Below, one piece after another: positions 5,813-12,306 of a stretch of DNA of 16,535 nt. A program made the position numbers and the translations under genes. The first letter of the stretch is position 1. Each line of letters starts with the position of its first letter. The notes under the pieces are model-generated. The model was not told the DNA's origin, did not search any database, and was given only the letters and a program-made list of their open reading frames with translations. The stretch comes from Oscillospiraceae bacterium (GTDB lineage Bacteria; Bacillota; Clostridia; Oscillospirales; Ruminococcaceae): assembly GCA_003516865.1 (NCBI GenBank), contig DPBR01000013.1, forward strand, positions 27,874-44,408. The letters are read 5' to 3'.

Positions 5813-6961
5813 ATGGCAAACAGATTTGTACTTAACGAAACGTCTTATCACGGCGCGGGCGCTATCGAAAATATCGCCGTTGAGGCAAAGAACAGAGCGT
5901 TCAAAAAGGCGTTTGTATGCTCCGACCCCGACCTTATCAAGTTCGGCGTAACAAAGAAGGTTCTTGATGTTCTTGAAAAAGACGGTCTTGCTTATGAGGT
6001 TTACGACAATATCAAGCCCAACCCCACGATTGAGAACGTTCAGACGGGCGTTGAAGCTTTCAAGAAAAGCGGCGCCGACTATATAATCGCAATAGGCGGC
6101 GGTTCTTCGATGGATACCGCAAAAGCTATCGGTATTATCATCAACAACCCCGAATTTGCGGACGTTCGCTCGCTGGAGGGCGTCGCTCCTACAAGGAAGC
6201 CCTGCGTTCCGATTATCGCCGTTCCCACAACCGCAGGAACAGCCGCGGAGGTTACGATAAACTACGTTATAACCGATGTTGAAAAGAACCGCAAAATGGT
6301 TTGCGTTGACCCGCACGATATACCGGTTGTGGCGATTGTAGACCCGGATATGATGTCCACGATGCCGAAGGGGCTTACCGCCGCTACGGGTATGGACGCG
6401 CTTACGCACGCTATCGAGGGTTATATCACAAAGGCGGCGTGGGAACTTTCGGATATGTTCCACCTGAAGGCTATCGAGATTATCGCGCGTTCGCTCCGCG
6501 GCGCAGTTGCAAACACTCCCGACGGGCGCGAGGGAATGGCTCTCGGACAGTATATTGCCGGAATGGGCTTCTCGAACGTTGGTCTTGGAATAGTCCACTC
6601 TATGGCTCACCCGCTCGGCGCTCTGTACGACACGCCTCACGGTGTTGCAAACGCGATTATACTCCCGACCGTTATGGAGTACAACGCGCCCTGCACGGGC
6701 GAGAAGTACCGCGATATTGCGAAGGCAATGGGCGTTGAGGGAACGGAAAAGATGTCGCAGGATGAGTACAGAAAGGCTGCAATCGACGCGGTTAAGAAGC
6801 TCTCCGAGGACGTTGGCATTCCCGCAGACCTCAAGGATATCGTAAAACCCGAAGATATTCCTTTCCTCGCGCAGTCCGCATATGATGACGCTTGCCGTCC
6901 CGGAAACCCGCGCGATACCTCTGTCGAAGAAATCGCAGAGCTTTACAAGAGCCTGCTGTAA
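5813..6961 (+). CDS. fucO: Lactaldehyde reductase / 1,2-propanediol oxidoreductase, iron-dependent alcohol dehydrogenase
   Basis: Group III iron-containing alcohol dehydrogenase of 382 residues, essentially collinear with E. coli FucO as I remember it from MANR...LNET to the end. It reduces L-lactaldehyde to (S)-1,2-propanediol with NADH, and the reverse reaction can occur. The N-terminal half holds the NAD-binding motif GGGSSMDTAKA (95-105) and VPTTAGTAAEVT (137-148). The iron ligands are Asp195, His199, His262 and His276, inside GMDALTHAIEGY, VHSMAHPLG and DTPHGVAN. The start at 5813 has AAAGGA at 5797-5802; an upstream in-frame ATG at 5750 gives 21 unrelated residues and is rejected. It is a single-gene unit with its own promoter and a strong terminator. 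No fucose or rhamnose genes are nearby, so its role here may be fermentative redox balance or handling lactaldehyde made elsewhere. Confidence 0.95.
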   Translation: MANRFVLNETSYHGAGAIENIAVEAKNRAFKKAFVCSDPDLIKFGVTKKVLDVLEKDGLAYEVYDNIKPNPTIENVQTGVEAFKKSGADYIIAIGGGSSMDTAKAIGIIINNPEFADVRSLEGVAPTRKPCVPIIAVPTTAGTAAEVTINYVITDVEKNRKMVCVDPHDIPVVAIVDPDMMSTMPKGLTAATGMDALTHAIEGYITKAAWELSDMFHLKAIEIIARSLRGAVANTPDGREGMALGQYIAGMGFSNVGLGIVHSMAHPLGALYDTPHGVANAIILPTVMEYNAPCTGEKYRDIAKAMGVEGTEKMSQDEYRKAAIDAVKKLSEDVGIPADLKDIVKPEDIPFLAQSAYDDACRPGNPRDTSVEEIAELYKSLL

Positions 6962-6994
6962 TCGAAAAGGCTCGGCGAACCCATAAATAAACAT

Positions 6995-7058
6995 CTCCCC
7001 TTTTATCGGACAATGCGGTAAATCATACCCAAAAGTCCGATAAAAGGGGAGTTTTTTT
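6995..7058 (+). terminator. Intrinsic terminator of fucO
   Basis: A perfect 17-bp inverted repeat (6995-7011 with 7035-7051; arm CTCCCCTTTTATCGGAC), a 23-nt loop and seven T (7052-7058). One of the strongest terminators in the window. Confidence 0.95.
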
Positions 7059-7077
7059 GCTTAAAAGGCGTTTAAGC
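7059..7077. repeat. Inverted repeat GCTTAAA-N5-TTTAAGC upstream of the LytTR gene
   Basis: A perfect 7+5+7 palindrome directly after the fucO T tract and 54 bp before the LytTR -35 box. No T run follows. It could be a regulator site or extra hairpin sequence. LytTR proteins usually bind spaced direct repeats, which I do not see here. Confidence 0.4.
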
Positions 7078-7130
7078 TCTGCACCTTATCCTCATATTTT
7101 GCAGGTTGCGGGTTTTTCGGGAAAACGGCA

Positions 7131-7158
7131 TTGACAGCGGCGAAAAATTTGGTATAAT
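7131..7158 (+). promoter_or_regulatory. Promoter of the LytTR-DUF3021-TfoX-DUF3795 operon
   Basis: TTGACA (7131-7136), 16-bp spacer, TATAAT (7153-7158). Both boxes are perfect consensus. The leader before the ATG at 7190 is about 25 nt. Confidence 0.88.
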
Positions 7159-7189
7159 ATATATAAACAAGAAAAAAACGGAGGGAAAA

Positions 7190-7639
7190 ATGAAGCTTAT
7201 TGAACGAACGAACAGCTCCCCCGAGGACGACAAAGTTATACTTGAATATTTTGAATTTACGCAGGAGTTCTCGGATATCAAGAATTTTATCGAAGATAAC
7301 GGACAGCTTTTCGCCGTGTTTGACAAGGAAAAGAATATGATGAAGCTGAAAATCAAGGATATTCTTTACTTTGAAGCGGTCGGAGAGTATGTTTTCGCGT
7401 ATACGGAAAAAGGCGTTTTCGAGGTGAAAATGCGGCTGTATCAGGTCGAGGAAGCGCTTGAGCGGCACAAAATCCTGCGCGCTTCAAAGTCCTTTCTGAT
7501 AAACCTTTACCGCATTTCAGCGGTTACGCCCGCGCTTAACGGAAGGCTTATCGCGACAATGGACAACGGCGAAAAGGTGATGATTTCGCGGCAATACGCC
7601 AAAATCATCGCGGAACAGTTCGTAAAAGGTCTTGTCTGA
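7190..7639 (+). CDS. LytTR-domain DNA-binding regulator without receiver domain
   Basis: A 149-residue protein. The ATG at 7190 follows GGAGG (7180-7184); the longer in-frame start at 7106 lies upstream of the promoter and is rejected. Residues about 45-147 form a LytTR DNA-binding domain: MMKLKIKDILYFEAVGEYVF, RLYQVEEALERHKILRASKSFLINL in the middle, then the terminal NGEKVMISRQYAKII. There is no response-regulator receiver, so no cognate kinase is expected. The next gene starts 11 nt later and encodes a DUF3021 membrane protein. This pairing matches the known LytTR regulatory systems, in which the membrane protein sequesters and inhibits the regulator and the pair often autoregulates. The target genes and signal are unknown; the two downstream genes are obvious candidates. 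Confidence 0.9.
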   Translation: MKLIERTNSSPEDDKVILEYFEFTQEFSDIKNFIEDNGQLFAVFDKEKNMMKLKIKDILYFEAVGEYVFAYTEKGVFEVKMRLYQVEEALERHKILRASKSFLINLYRISAVTPALNGRLIATMDNGEKVMISRQYAKIIAEQFVKGLV

Positions 7640-7649
7640 AAGGAGCGCC

Positions 7650-8087
7650 ATGAAAAAAGGAGAAATTTTAAAGTCAATCGCGCTGAATTATCTCATAATC
7701 GTCGCTGAAACAACGCTCTCGGTCGCGGTTATCGGAAGCATTTTCGCGGGAGATATTGCGATAAATTACAGCTATTTCTACATTCCGATTGTTCTCGGCG
7801 TGTTTTATATGCTGCCGTGCCTGCCCATTTACCTGAAAGAAAATATGACCGTAAAGCAGGTTATGATACAAAGATTTGTCGAGCTAATCATAATCGAAGC
7901 CGCAACGCTTTTCGCCGCGTATCTTCTTATCGGGGCAAAACTCGGCGCGGGCGGTTATATCGCGGTCGGTGTTTCCGTGTTGATTTTCGATATCGCGACT
8001 TATGCGCTGCAATGGGTGTTTGAAAAGAATGAAGCGGATAAAATTAACAAAATAATCTCGGAAATGAGAAATAAAAGCGAAAAATAA
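7650..8087 (+). CDS. DUF3021 family membrane protein, likely LytTR inhibitor
   Basis: A 145-residue protein with four predicted transmembrane helices at about 12-32, 42-62, 76-95 and 101-124, then a charged cytoplasmic tail (EKNEADKINKIISEMRNKSEK) able to form a short helix. The ATG at 7650 has AAAGGAG at 7639-7645, overlapping the end of the LytTR stop; the alternative TTG at 7632 overlaps the upstream gene without a better site. DUF3021 proteins are commonly encoded next to LytTR regulators. In characterised pairs of this sort the membrane partner holds the regulator inactive. Here the same order, spacing and size are seen, so I infer that role; the signal it might sense is not readable. 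Confidence 0.85.
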   Translation: MKKGEILKSIALNYLIIVAETTLSVAVIGSIFAGDIAINYSYFYIPIVLGVFYMLPCLPIYLKENMTVKQVMIQRFVELIIIEAATLFAAYLLIGAKLGAGGYIAVGVSVLIFDIATYALQWVFEKNEADKINKIISEMRNKSEK

Positions 8088-8096
8088 GGAGGAAAT

Positions 8097-8423
8097 ATGG
8101 CGACAACCAAGGAATATCTTAATTTTATTCTCGGTCAGCTTTCGGGGCTTGAGGATATCACCTATCGTCAGATGATGGGCGAGTATATTATTTATTACAA
8201 GGGGAAAATCGCGGCTGAAATATGCGATAACCGCTTTCTTGTAAAACCCGTGAAATCCGCCGTCGAGCGCGTTGAGAACGCTGTTTTCGAGCCGCCTTAC
8301 GAGGGCGCGAAGCCGATGCTGCTTATCGATAACGTAGACGACAAAGACTATCTCGCGGAGCTTTTTGAAGCGATTTACGACGAGCTTCCCGCGCCAAAAC
8401 CCAAGAAGAAAAAACAAATTTAG
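8097..8423 (+). CDS. TfoX N-terminal-domain protein
   Basis: A 108-residue protein matching the TfoX/Sxy N-terminal domain: LSGLEDITYRQMMGEYIIYYKGK near 15-37 (the family often shows R.MFGG.G.Y..G), DNRFLVKPV near 44-52, and a segment of the form PPYEGAKPMLLID near 66-78. It ends in a Lys-rich tail (PKPKKKKQI). The C-terminal TfoX domain of proteobacterial competence activators is absent, as is usual in Firmicutes, where the function is unknown. The ATG lies 9 nt after the DUF3021 stop and has AAGGAGG overlapping it. It is the third gene of the LytTR operon, so it may be controlled with it. Competence cannot be inferred from this domain alone. Confidence 0.82.
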   Translation: MATTKEYLNFILGQLSGLEDITYRQMMGEYIIYYKGKIAAEICDNRFLVKPVKSAVERVENAVFEPPYEGAKPMLLIDNVDDKDYLAELFEAIYDELPAPKPKKKKQI

Positions 8424-8434
8424 GAGTAATTACT

Positions 8435-8770
8435 ATGAACAAACTTATTGCATACTGCGGTCTTGACTGTGAAAAATGCGACGCGAGAAAGGCTACTCTC
8501 GCGAACGACAACGCTCTGCGTGAAAAGGTAGCCGCGCTCTGGACGGAGCTTAACAAAGTGACGATAACGCCCGAAATGATAAACTGCGAGGGCTGCCGGA
8601 TTAACGGCGCGAAAACGCCGTTCTGCGACGGTTTATGCGCGATAAGGCAGTGCGCGCTGAAAAAAGGCGCTGAAACCTGCGGAAAATGTCCCGATATGAG
8701 AAACTGCGAAACGGTCGGCGCAATCATCTCGAATAACCCCGAAGCGCTTGAAAATCTTACAAAGCTTTGA
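8435..8770 (+). CDS. Cys-rich DUF3795 protein
   Basis: A 111-residue protein starting MNKLIAYCGLDCEKCDA, the diagnostic opening of DUF3795. It has eleven cysteines, at 8, 12, 15, 51, 54, 64, 68, 73, 82, 85 and 91, arranged as CX3CX2C, CX2C, CX3CX4C and CX2C groups. That suggests a zinc or iron-sulfur site, but the ligand is not known. No membrane segment or signal peptide is visible, so it is probably cytoplasmic. The ATG follows AGGAG (8422-8426) that overlaps the TfoX stop TAG, so it is the fourth gene of the same operon. No clear terminator follows, so some read-through toward the MCP gene is possible. Confidence 0.85.
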   Translation: MNKLIAYCGLDCEKCDARKATLANDNALREKVAALWTELNKVTITPEMINCEGCRINGAKTPFCDGLCAIRQCALKKGAETCGKCPDMRNCETVGAIISNNPEALENLTKL

Positions 8771-8800
8771 TATAATAACGTTTACATACCGCAAAAGCAC

Positions 8801-8829
8801 TTGAAAAATCGCCGATAATATTGTATAAT
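8801..8829 (+). promoter_or_regulatory. Promoter of the chemoreceptor gene
   Basis: TTGAAA (8801-8806), 17-bp spacer, TATAAT (8824-8829). The leader before the ATG at 8863 is about 27 nt. Confidence 0.82.
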
Positions 8830-8862
8830 GAAAAGTACAAATTTTGGAACAAGGAGAAAAAT

Positions 8863-10353
8863 ATGGAACTTCTGAAGCAAAACGAAGAACAGGCGAATAT
8901 CGTCGCCGCGCGGGTTATGCGAATAACCTCTGCGGTATTCACGCTGGTATACATACTAAACTTGGTCGGAATATTCAAAGTGAAAAACGTGGTTATGACA
9001 ATCACATTCATCATAGGGACGTTAATCCTCTGGCTGCCGACGCTGCTTGTCAACGGAATGAAGCTGAAACGCCCGTCGCTGAAATATATAATAGTAGGTT
9101 CGTCGGCAATTCTGGTGACGCTTCTTTCGGTCACTTTGACATATCACGTTGTCGCGCTTTATGTGTTCGCGATAGCGTTGGCGGCGCTTTATTTCTCGCG
9201 CAGACTGACGATTTTCGCGGCGGTTCTTACGATAGTCGGAACAACGGCGGGTCAGCTCATCGCGTTTTTTATGCAAACAACGCCCGATTCAAACCTCGAT
9301 ACGCTCAAAAGAGCGGTGATTTACGGAATAGCGCCGCGAGTGCTTATCCTCGTTGCGCTGACGGCGCTGTTTTCGCTTCTGAGCCGCCGCACCGCTTCTA
9401 TGATAGGAAGCCTTATGAGCGCGGAACAGCAGAAAATTATGCGCGAGAAATCGCTTATGGTGTCGCAGAAGCTGCTTGAAACGGTAACGGAGCTTGACGG
9501 GATTTCCTCGTCCTCAGCGAACGCAAACCGCAGTATCGCCGAAGAATCCGCCGAAGTTATGCGCGGAAGCGACCGGAACACGGCGAAAATCACAAGCGTC
9601 GAGGAGAGTATACGCGCAATTTCCGATAATCTCTCAAAGCTCGCGGAAATGAGCGGACAGATTGCCGCGCTCGCCGCCGACAGCGAAAAAATTTCCGGTG
9701 AAAACGACAAGCTGATTACAAACGCATACGGCTCGATGAACGAGGTTTGCAAAAGCACGGACGAAAGCTGCGAAATTATCCGGAACCTTTCCGAGCAGTC
9801 AAATCAGATTATCGGCATAGCGAAGGTAATCACGGACATCTCGATGCAGACGAACATTCTCGCAATAAACGCGTCAATCGAGGCTGCGCGCGCGGGTCAG
9901 TACGGAAAGGGATTTGCGGTTGTCGCGGGCGAAATCGGGACGCTTTCGGGCAAAACCAAAACCGCCGCGGCTAAAATCGGCTCTATAATCGAGAATATCA
10001 CGGGCGATATCGCAAAGACGGTTGTTTCGATGAAGAAAAATACCGAGCTTACGCGCGAAAGTATGGATTATATGGAGAAAATCAAGCAGTCCGCCGAGCT
10101 TATAAGCTCGTCAAGCAGCGGAATTTCCGCGAATATCACGCAGATAAACACGATAATCGGCGAAGCTGCGGAAAGCGGCGAGAGCGTATCCGAGAATATC
10201 ACGGAGGTCAGCGGCACAATCCGCGAAAATTCCGCGGCAATTCACCACGTTGCGGCGGCAATCGAGGAAAACAGCGCAGGCACGGAAACGCTCGGCGCGA
10301 TGGTAAAAGATATCTCGCAGATGGCGGCAGAGCTTGAAACGCTCACGAAATAA
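8863..10353 (+). CDS. Methyl-accepting chemotaxis protein with six-helix membrane sensor
   Basis: A 496-residue chemoreceptor. The ATG at 8863 has AAGGAG upstream; the ATG at 8821 overlaps the -10 box and is rejected. Six hydrophobic helices are seen at about 21-40, 43-65, 75-95, 96-112, 114-137 and 158-174, with only short loops. There is thus no periplasmic Cache or four-helix-bundle ligand domain, and no clear HAMP domain after the last helix. Residues about 190-496 form the cytoplasmic coiled-coil hairpin. Its tip, DISMQTNILAINASIEAARAG followed by QYGKGFAVVAGEI, lies at about 325-357. The usual AGE.GRGF reads AGQYGKGF here. No CheR-binding pentapeptide is at the C terminus. It has its own promoter and terminator and sits between the DUF3795 gene and the fructose operon. 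It probably signals to CheA/CheW encoded elsewhere; the ligand is unknown. Confidence 0.9.
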   Translation: MELLKQNEEQANIVAARVMRITSAVFTLVYILNLVGIFKVKNVVMTITFIIGTLILWLPTLLVNGMKLKRPSLKYIIVGSSAILVTLLSVTLTYHVVALYVFAIALAALYFSRRLTIFAAVLTIVGTTAGQLIAFFMQTTPDSNLDTLKRAVIYGIAPRVLILVALTALFSLLSRRTASMIGSLMSAEQQKIMREKSLMVSQKLLETVTELDGISSSSANANRSIAEESAEVMRGSDRNTAKITSVEESIRAISDNLSKLAEMSGQIAALAADSEKISGENDKLITNAYGSMNEVCKSTDESCEIIRNLSEQSNQIIGIAKVITDISMQTNILAINASIEAARAGQYGKGFAVVAGEIGTLSGKTKTAAAKIGSIIENITGDIAKTVVSMKKNTELTRESMDYMEKIKQSAELISSSSSGISANITQINTIIGEAAESGESVSENITEVSGTIRENSAAIHHVAAAIEENSAGTETLGAMVKDISQMAAELETLTK

Positions 10354-10371
10354 GACTGAAATATCACAAAG

Positions 10372-10397
10372 TCCCCCGAATTTCGGGGGATTTTTTT
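10372..10397 (+). terminator. Intrinsic terminator of the chemoreceptor gene
   Basis: TCCCCCGA (10372-10379), loop ATT, TCGGGGGA (10383-10390), then seven T (10391-10397). Flanking CACAAA and TTTGTG can extend the stem. Confidence 0.95.
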
Positions 10398-10470
10398 GTG
10401 AGCGATTTTGAATAATTTCGGCTTTTTCGGAGAACAATTGTAAGATAGTATTGCAATAAAGTAAGTCTTT

Positions 10471-10487
10471 TTGTGAAAAATGCACAA
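10471..10487. promoter_or_regulatory. TTGTG-N7-CACAA motif upstream of the fructose operon
   Basis: TTGTGAAAAATGCACAA has perfect outer arms TTGTG/CACAA. Its reverse complement matches site A upstream of fucO at 14 of 17 positions. It resembles Rex sites (TTGTGAA-N4-TTCACAA) but is one base shorter, so I do not name the regulator. It lies about 70 bp before the -35 box. Confidence 0.4.
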
Positions 10488-10501
10488 CAAAAGCGCTTGC
10501 G
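10488..10501. promoter_or_regulatory. Possible cre site (CcpA)
   Basis: CAAAAGCGCTTGCG matches the palindromic cre form TGAAAGCGCTTTCA at 10 of 14 positions, including the core AAAGCGCTT. Catabolite control of a PTS operon is common in Firmicutes. The site is directly next to the TTGTG/CACAA motif and about 56 bp upstream of the -35 box. Confidence 0.35.
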
Positions 10502-10530
10502 ATTTGTCAACGGCTACCAAAATTGAGCGT

Positions 10531-10615
10531 TTTTGAATTATTTTGAACGAAATCGCTTGACTTTTTATGACCGATGTGGTAATATAAAGTCAAGAAAAGT
10601 CAAAACAAATCAAAA
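10531..10615. promoter_or_regulatory. Phased half-site array around the fru promoter, candidate FruR operator
   Basis: Downstream of the -10 box AAAGTCAA occurs at 10586-10593 and 10596-10603, with a looser copy CAAATCAA at 10606-10613, all in exact 10-bp phase. An inverted copy, TTGACTTT, overlaps the -35 box (10557-10564). Upstream, TTTTGA occurs at 10531-10536 and 10541-10546, also 10 bp apart, mirrored by TCAAAA at 10600-10605 and 10610-10615. DeoR-family fructose repressors often bind repeated sites at their own promoters, so autorepression by the first gene is likely. Confidence 0.55.
10557..10585 (+). promoter_or_regulatory. Promoter of the fructose PTS operon
   Basis: TTGACT (10557-10562), 17-bp spacer, TAATAT (10580-10585). 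The leader of about 37 nt carries the operator repeats and AGAGGA before the ATG at 10629. I see no other convincing promoter before ptsI. Confidence 0.75.
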
Positions 10616-10628
10616 GAGGATTGATAAA

Positions 10629-11384
10629 ATGCTGACAGAAGAAAGATATTCAATAATAACGGAAACGGTAAATCGCGAAAAAAGCGTTGGGATAAATGCG
10701 CTGTGCGAGCTGCTCGGAGCGTCGGTATCGACGGTTCGGCGCGACCTGAACGCTCTCGATGAAATGGGCAAAATCGTGAAAGTACACGGCGGCGCGGTTG
10801 CGGTAAACGATGAAACAACGCAGCTTGAGCCGTTCGAGCGCAACGTCGAGGAGAAATCGACTTTGTTTACCGAGGAAAAAGCGGCGATTGCGGCGTTCGC
10901 TTCGCAGATGATTGAAAACGGCGACTTCGTTTTCATTGACGCGGGAACGACGACCGCGAAGCTTATTGAGCTTCTCCCGAAGCGCGACGCGACCTTTGTC
11001 ACAAACGCGTTCACAAACGCGAAAATGCTTGCGCGAAGAGGATTTCGGGTGTTTTTGCCGGGCGGCGAAATCAAACCCACAACCGAAGCGATAATCGGCT
11101 CGGAGTGCCTGATGTCGCTCAAAAAATACAATTTCACGAAATGTTTTCTCGGCGCGAACGGAATTTCGATTAAAGCGGGCGTTACGACTCCCGATATCAA
11201 CGAAGCGAGAATTAAAGAAGCGGTCATTCAAAACAGTTCAAAATCGTTCATTCTCGCCGACCACTCAAAATTTGATAAAGTCGCGTCCGTGACGTTCGCG
11301 CAGATTTTCAAGGTTCAGATAATCACGGACAGAATTCCCGACAAAAAGTACGCGGAATTTAAGACGATAAAGGAGGTTTTGTAA
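10629..11384 (+). CDS. fruR: DeoR-family regulator of the fructose operon
   Basis: A 251-residue sugar-phosphate-responsive regulator. The ATG at 10629 has AGAGGA at 10615-10620; the longer in-frame reading from 10533 runs upstream through the promoter and is rejected. Residues 3-57 form the DeoR helix-turn-helix: ERYSIITETVNREKSVGINA, ELLGASVSTVRRDLNALDEMGKI and the HGGAVAV hinge. The rest is the DeoR C-terminal sensor domain, with GDFVFIDAGTTTAKLIELLP and CFLGANGIS as phosphate-binding segments. It is first in the operon, directly before fruK, the usual place for FruR in Firmicutes. The effector is probably fructose 1-phosphate. Repressor action is inferred from the family and from repeats overlapping the promoter. 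Confidence 0.88.
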   Translation: MLTEERYSIITETVNREKSVGINALCELLGASVSTVRRDLNALDEMGKIVKVHGGAVAVNDETTQLEPFERNVEEKSTLFTEEKAAIAAFASQMIENGDFVFIDAGTTTAKLIELLPKRDATFVTNAFTNAKMLARRGFRVFLPGGEIKPTTEAIIGSECLMSLKKYNFTKCFLGANGISIKAGVTTPDINEARIKEAVIQNSSKSFILADHSKFDKVASVTFAQIFKVQIITDRIPDKKYAEFKTIKEVL

Positions 11385-12287
11385 ATGGTTTACACGGTGA
11401 CGTTCAACCCTGCGGTTGATTATATCGTTCACACAGACGAGCTTAAGGTCGGAATGACAAACCGCTCCGAGCGTGAAGAAATCTACTTTGGCGGCAAGGG
11501 AATAAACGTTTCGCTAGTGCTGCGGGAGCTTGGGATAAAGTCGAAAGCGCTCGGATTTGTTGCGGGATTTACGGGCGCGGCGATTGAAAAAGCGCTCTCC
11601 GAAAGCGGCGTTGACGCGGATTTCGTTCATCTTGACAACGGCTTTTCGCGAATTAACGTCAAGATAAAATCCTCCGCGGAAACCGAACTTAACGGAAGCG
11701 GTCCCGATATCCCCGAAAAAGCGCTTCTGGAATTGTTTGAGAAGCTTGACGAGATAAAGGACGGCGACACAATCGTGCTTGCGGGAAGTATTCCGGCGGA
11801 TTTGCCCGAAGATATCTACGAGAGGATACTCAAACGGCTTCGCAGCAAAAAAATACGCGCGGTTGTTGACGCAACGAAGGATTTGCTGCTGAATGTGCTG
11901 AAATATGAGCCTTTTCTCATCAAGCCGAATAATCACGAGCTTGAGGAAATGTTCGGCGTGGAGCTTCAAAGCGTTGACGATATCATAATTTACGCGAAAA
12001 AACTCAGGGAAATGGGCGCGCAAAACGTGCTTGTTTCTATGGCGGGAAACGGCGCCGTGCTGCTTGACGAGAACGGCGAAACGCACATCTGCGGCGTATG
12101 TCGGGGAACGGTAAAGAACTCGGTTGGCGCGGGCGACAGTATGGTTGCGGGATTTATCGCGGGCTGCGAAAAAAGCTATGAATACGCGCTGAAGCTCGGA
12201 ACGGCTTCGGGCGGCGCGACGGCGTTTTCGGACGGTCTTGCACGAAAAGAAAAAATATTTGAGCTGATTAAGCAGCTTGACGAATAA
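11385..12287 (+). CDS. fruK: 1-phosphofructokinase
   Basis: PfkB-family kinase of 300 residues that phosphorylates fructose 1-phosphate, the product of the fructose PTS, to fructose 1,6-bisphosphate. It starts MVYTVTFNPAVDYIVH, as FruK proteins do. The sugar-binding GGKGINVS lies at 36-43, ELNGSGP at 101-107, IKPNNHELEEMFG at 179-191, and the anion hole with catalytic base Asp251 lies in NSVGAGDSMVAGF. The ATG directly follows the fruR stop (TAA then ATG, no gap), with AAGGAGG inside the fruR end, so the two are coupled. A tagatose-6-phosphate kinase (LacC) is the main alternative in this family, but the flanking fructose EIIABC favours FruK. Confidence 0.94.
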   Translation: MVYTVTFNPAVDYIVHTDELKVGMTNRSEREEIYFGGKGINVSLVLRELGIKSKALGFVAGFTGAAIEKALSESGVDADFVHLDNGFSRINVKIKSSAETELNGSGPDIPEKALLELFEKLDEIKDGDTIVLAGSIPADLPEDIYERILKRLRSKKIRAVVDATKDLLLNVLKYEPFLIKPNNHELEEMFGVELQSVDDIIIYAKKLREMGAQNVLVSMAGNGAVLLDENGETHICGVCRGTVKNSVGAGDSMVAGFIAGCEKSYEYALKLGTASGGATAFSDGLARKEKIFELIKQLDE

Positions 12288-12306
12288 CGCAAAGGAGGAC
12301 GGAATT

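Noticed and set aside
5546..6994. Long - strand open frame (482 codons) opposite fucO
   Set aside because: It lies fully antisense to a clear fucO, has Arg/Cys/Asn-rich low-plausibility composition, no ribosome binding site and no recognisable motif. It is a by-product of codon bias.
7059..7189. LytTR-type paired direct repeats before the LytTR gene
   Set aside because: I found only an inverted repeat at 7059-7077 and no convincing spaced direct repeats, so no LytTR operator is claimed.
10471..10487. Firm call of a Rex operator upstream of the fructose operon
   Set aside because: The arms look like Rex sites, but the spacing is one base short of TTGTGAA-N4-TTCACAA, so it is listed only as an unassigned motif.
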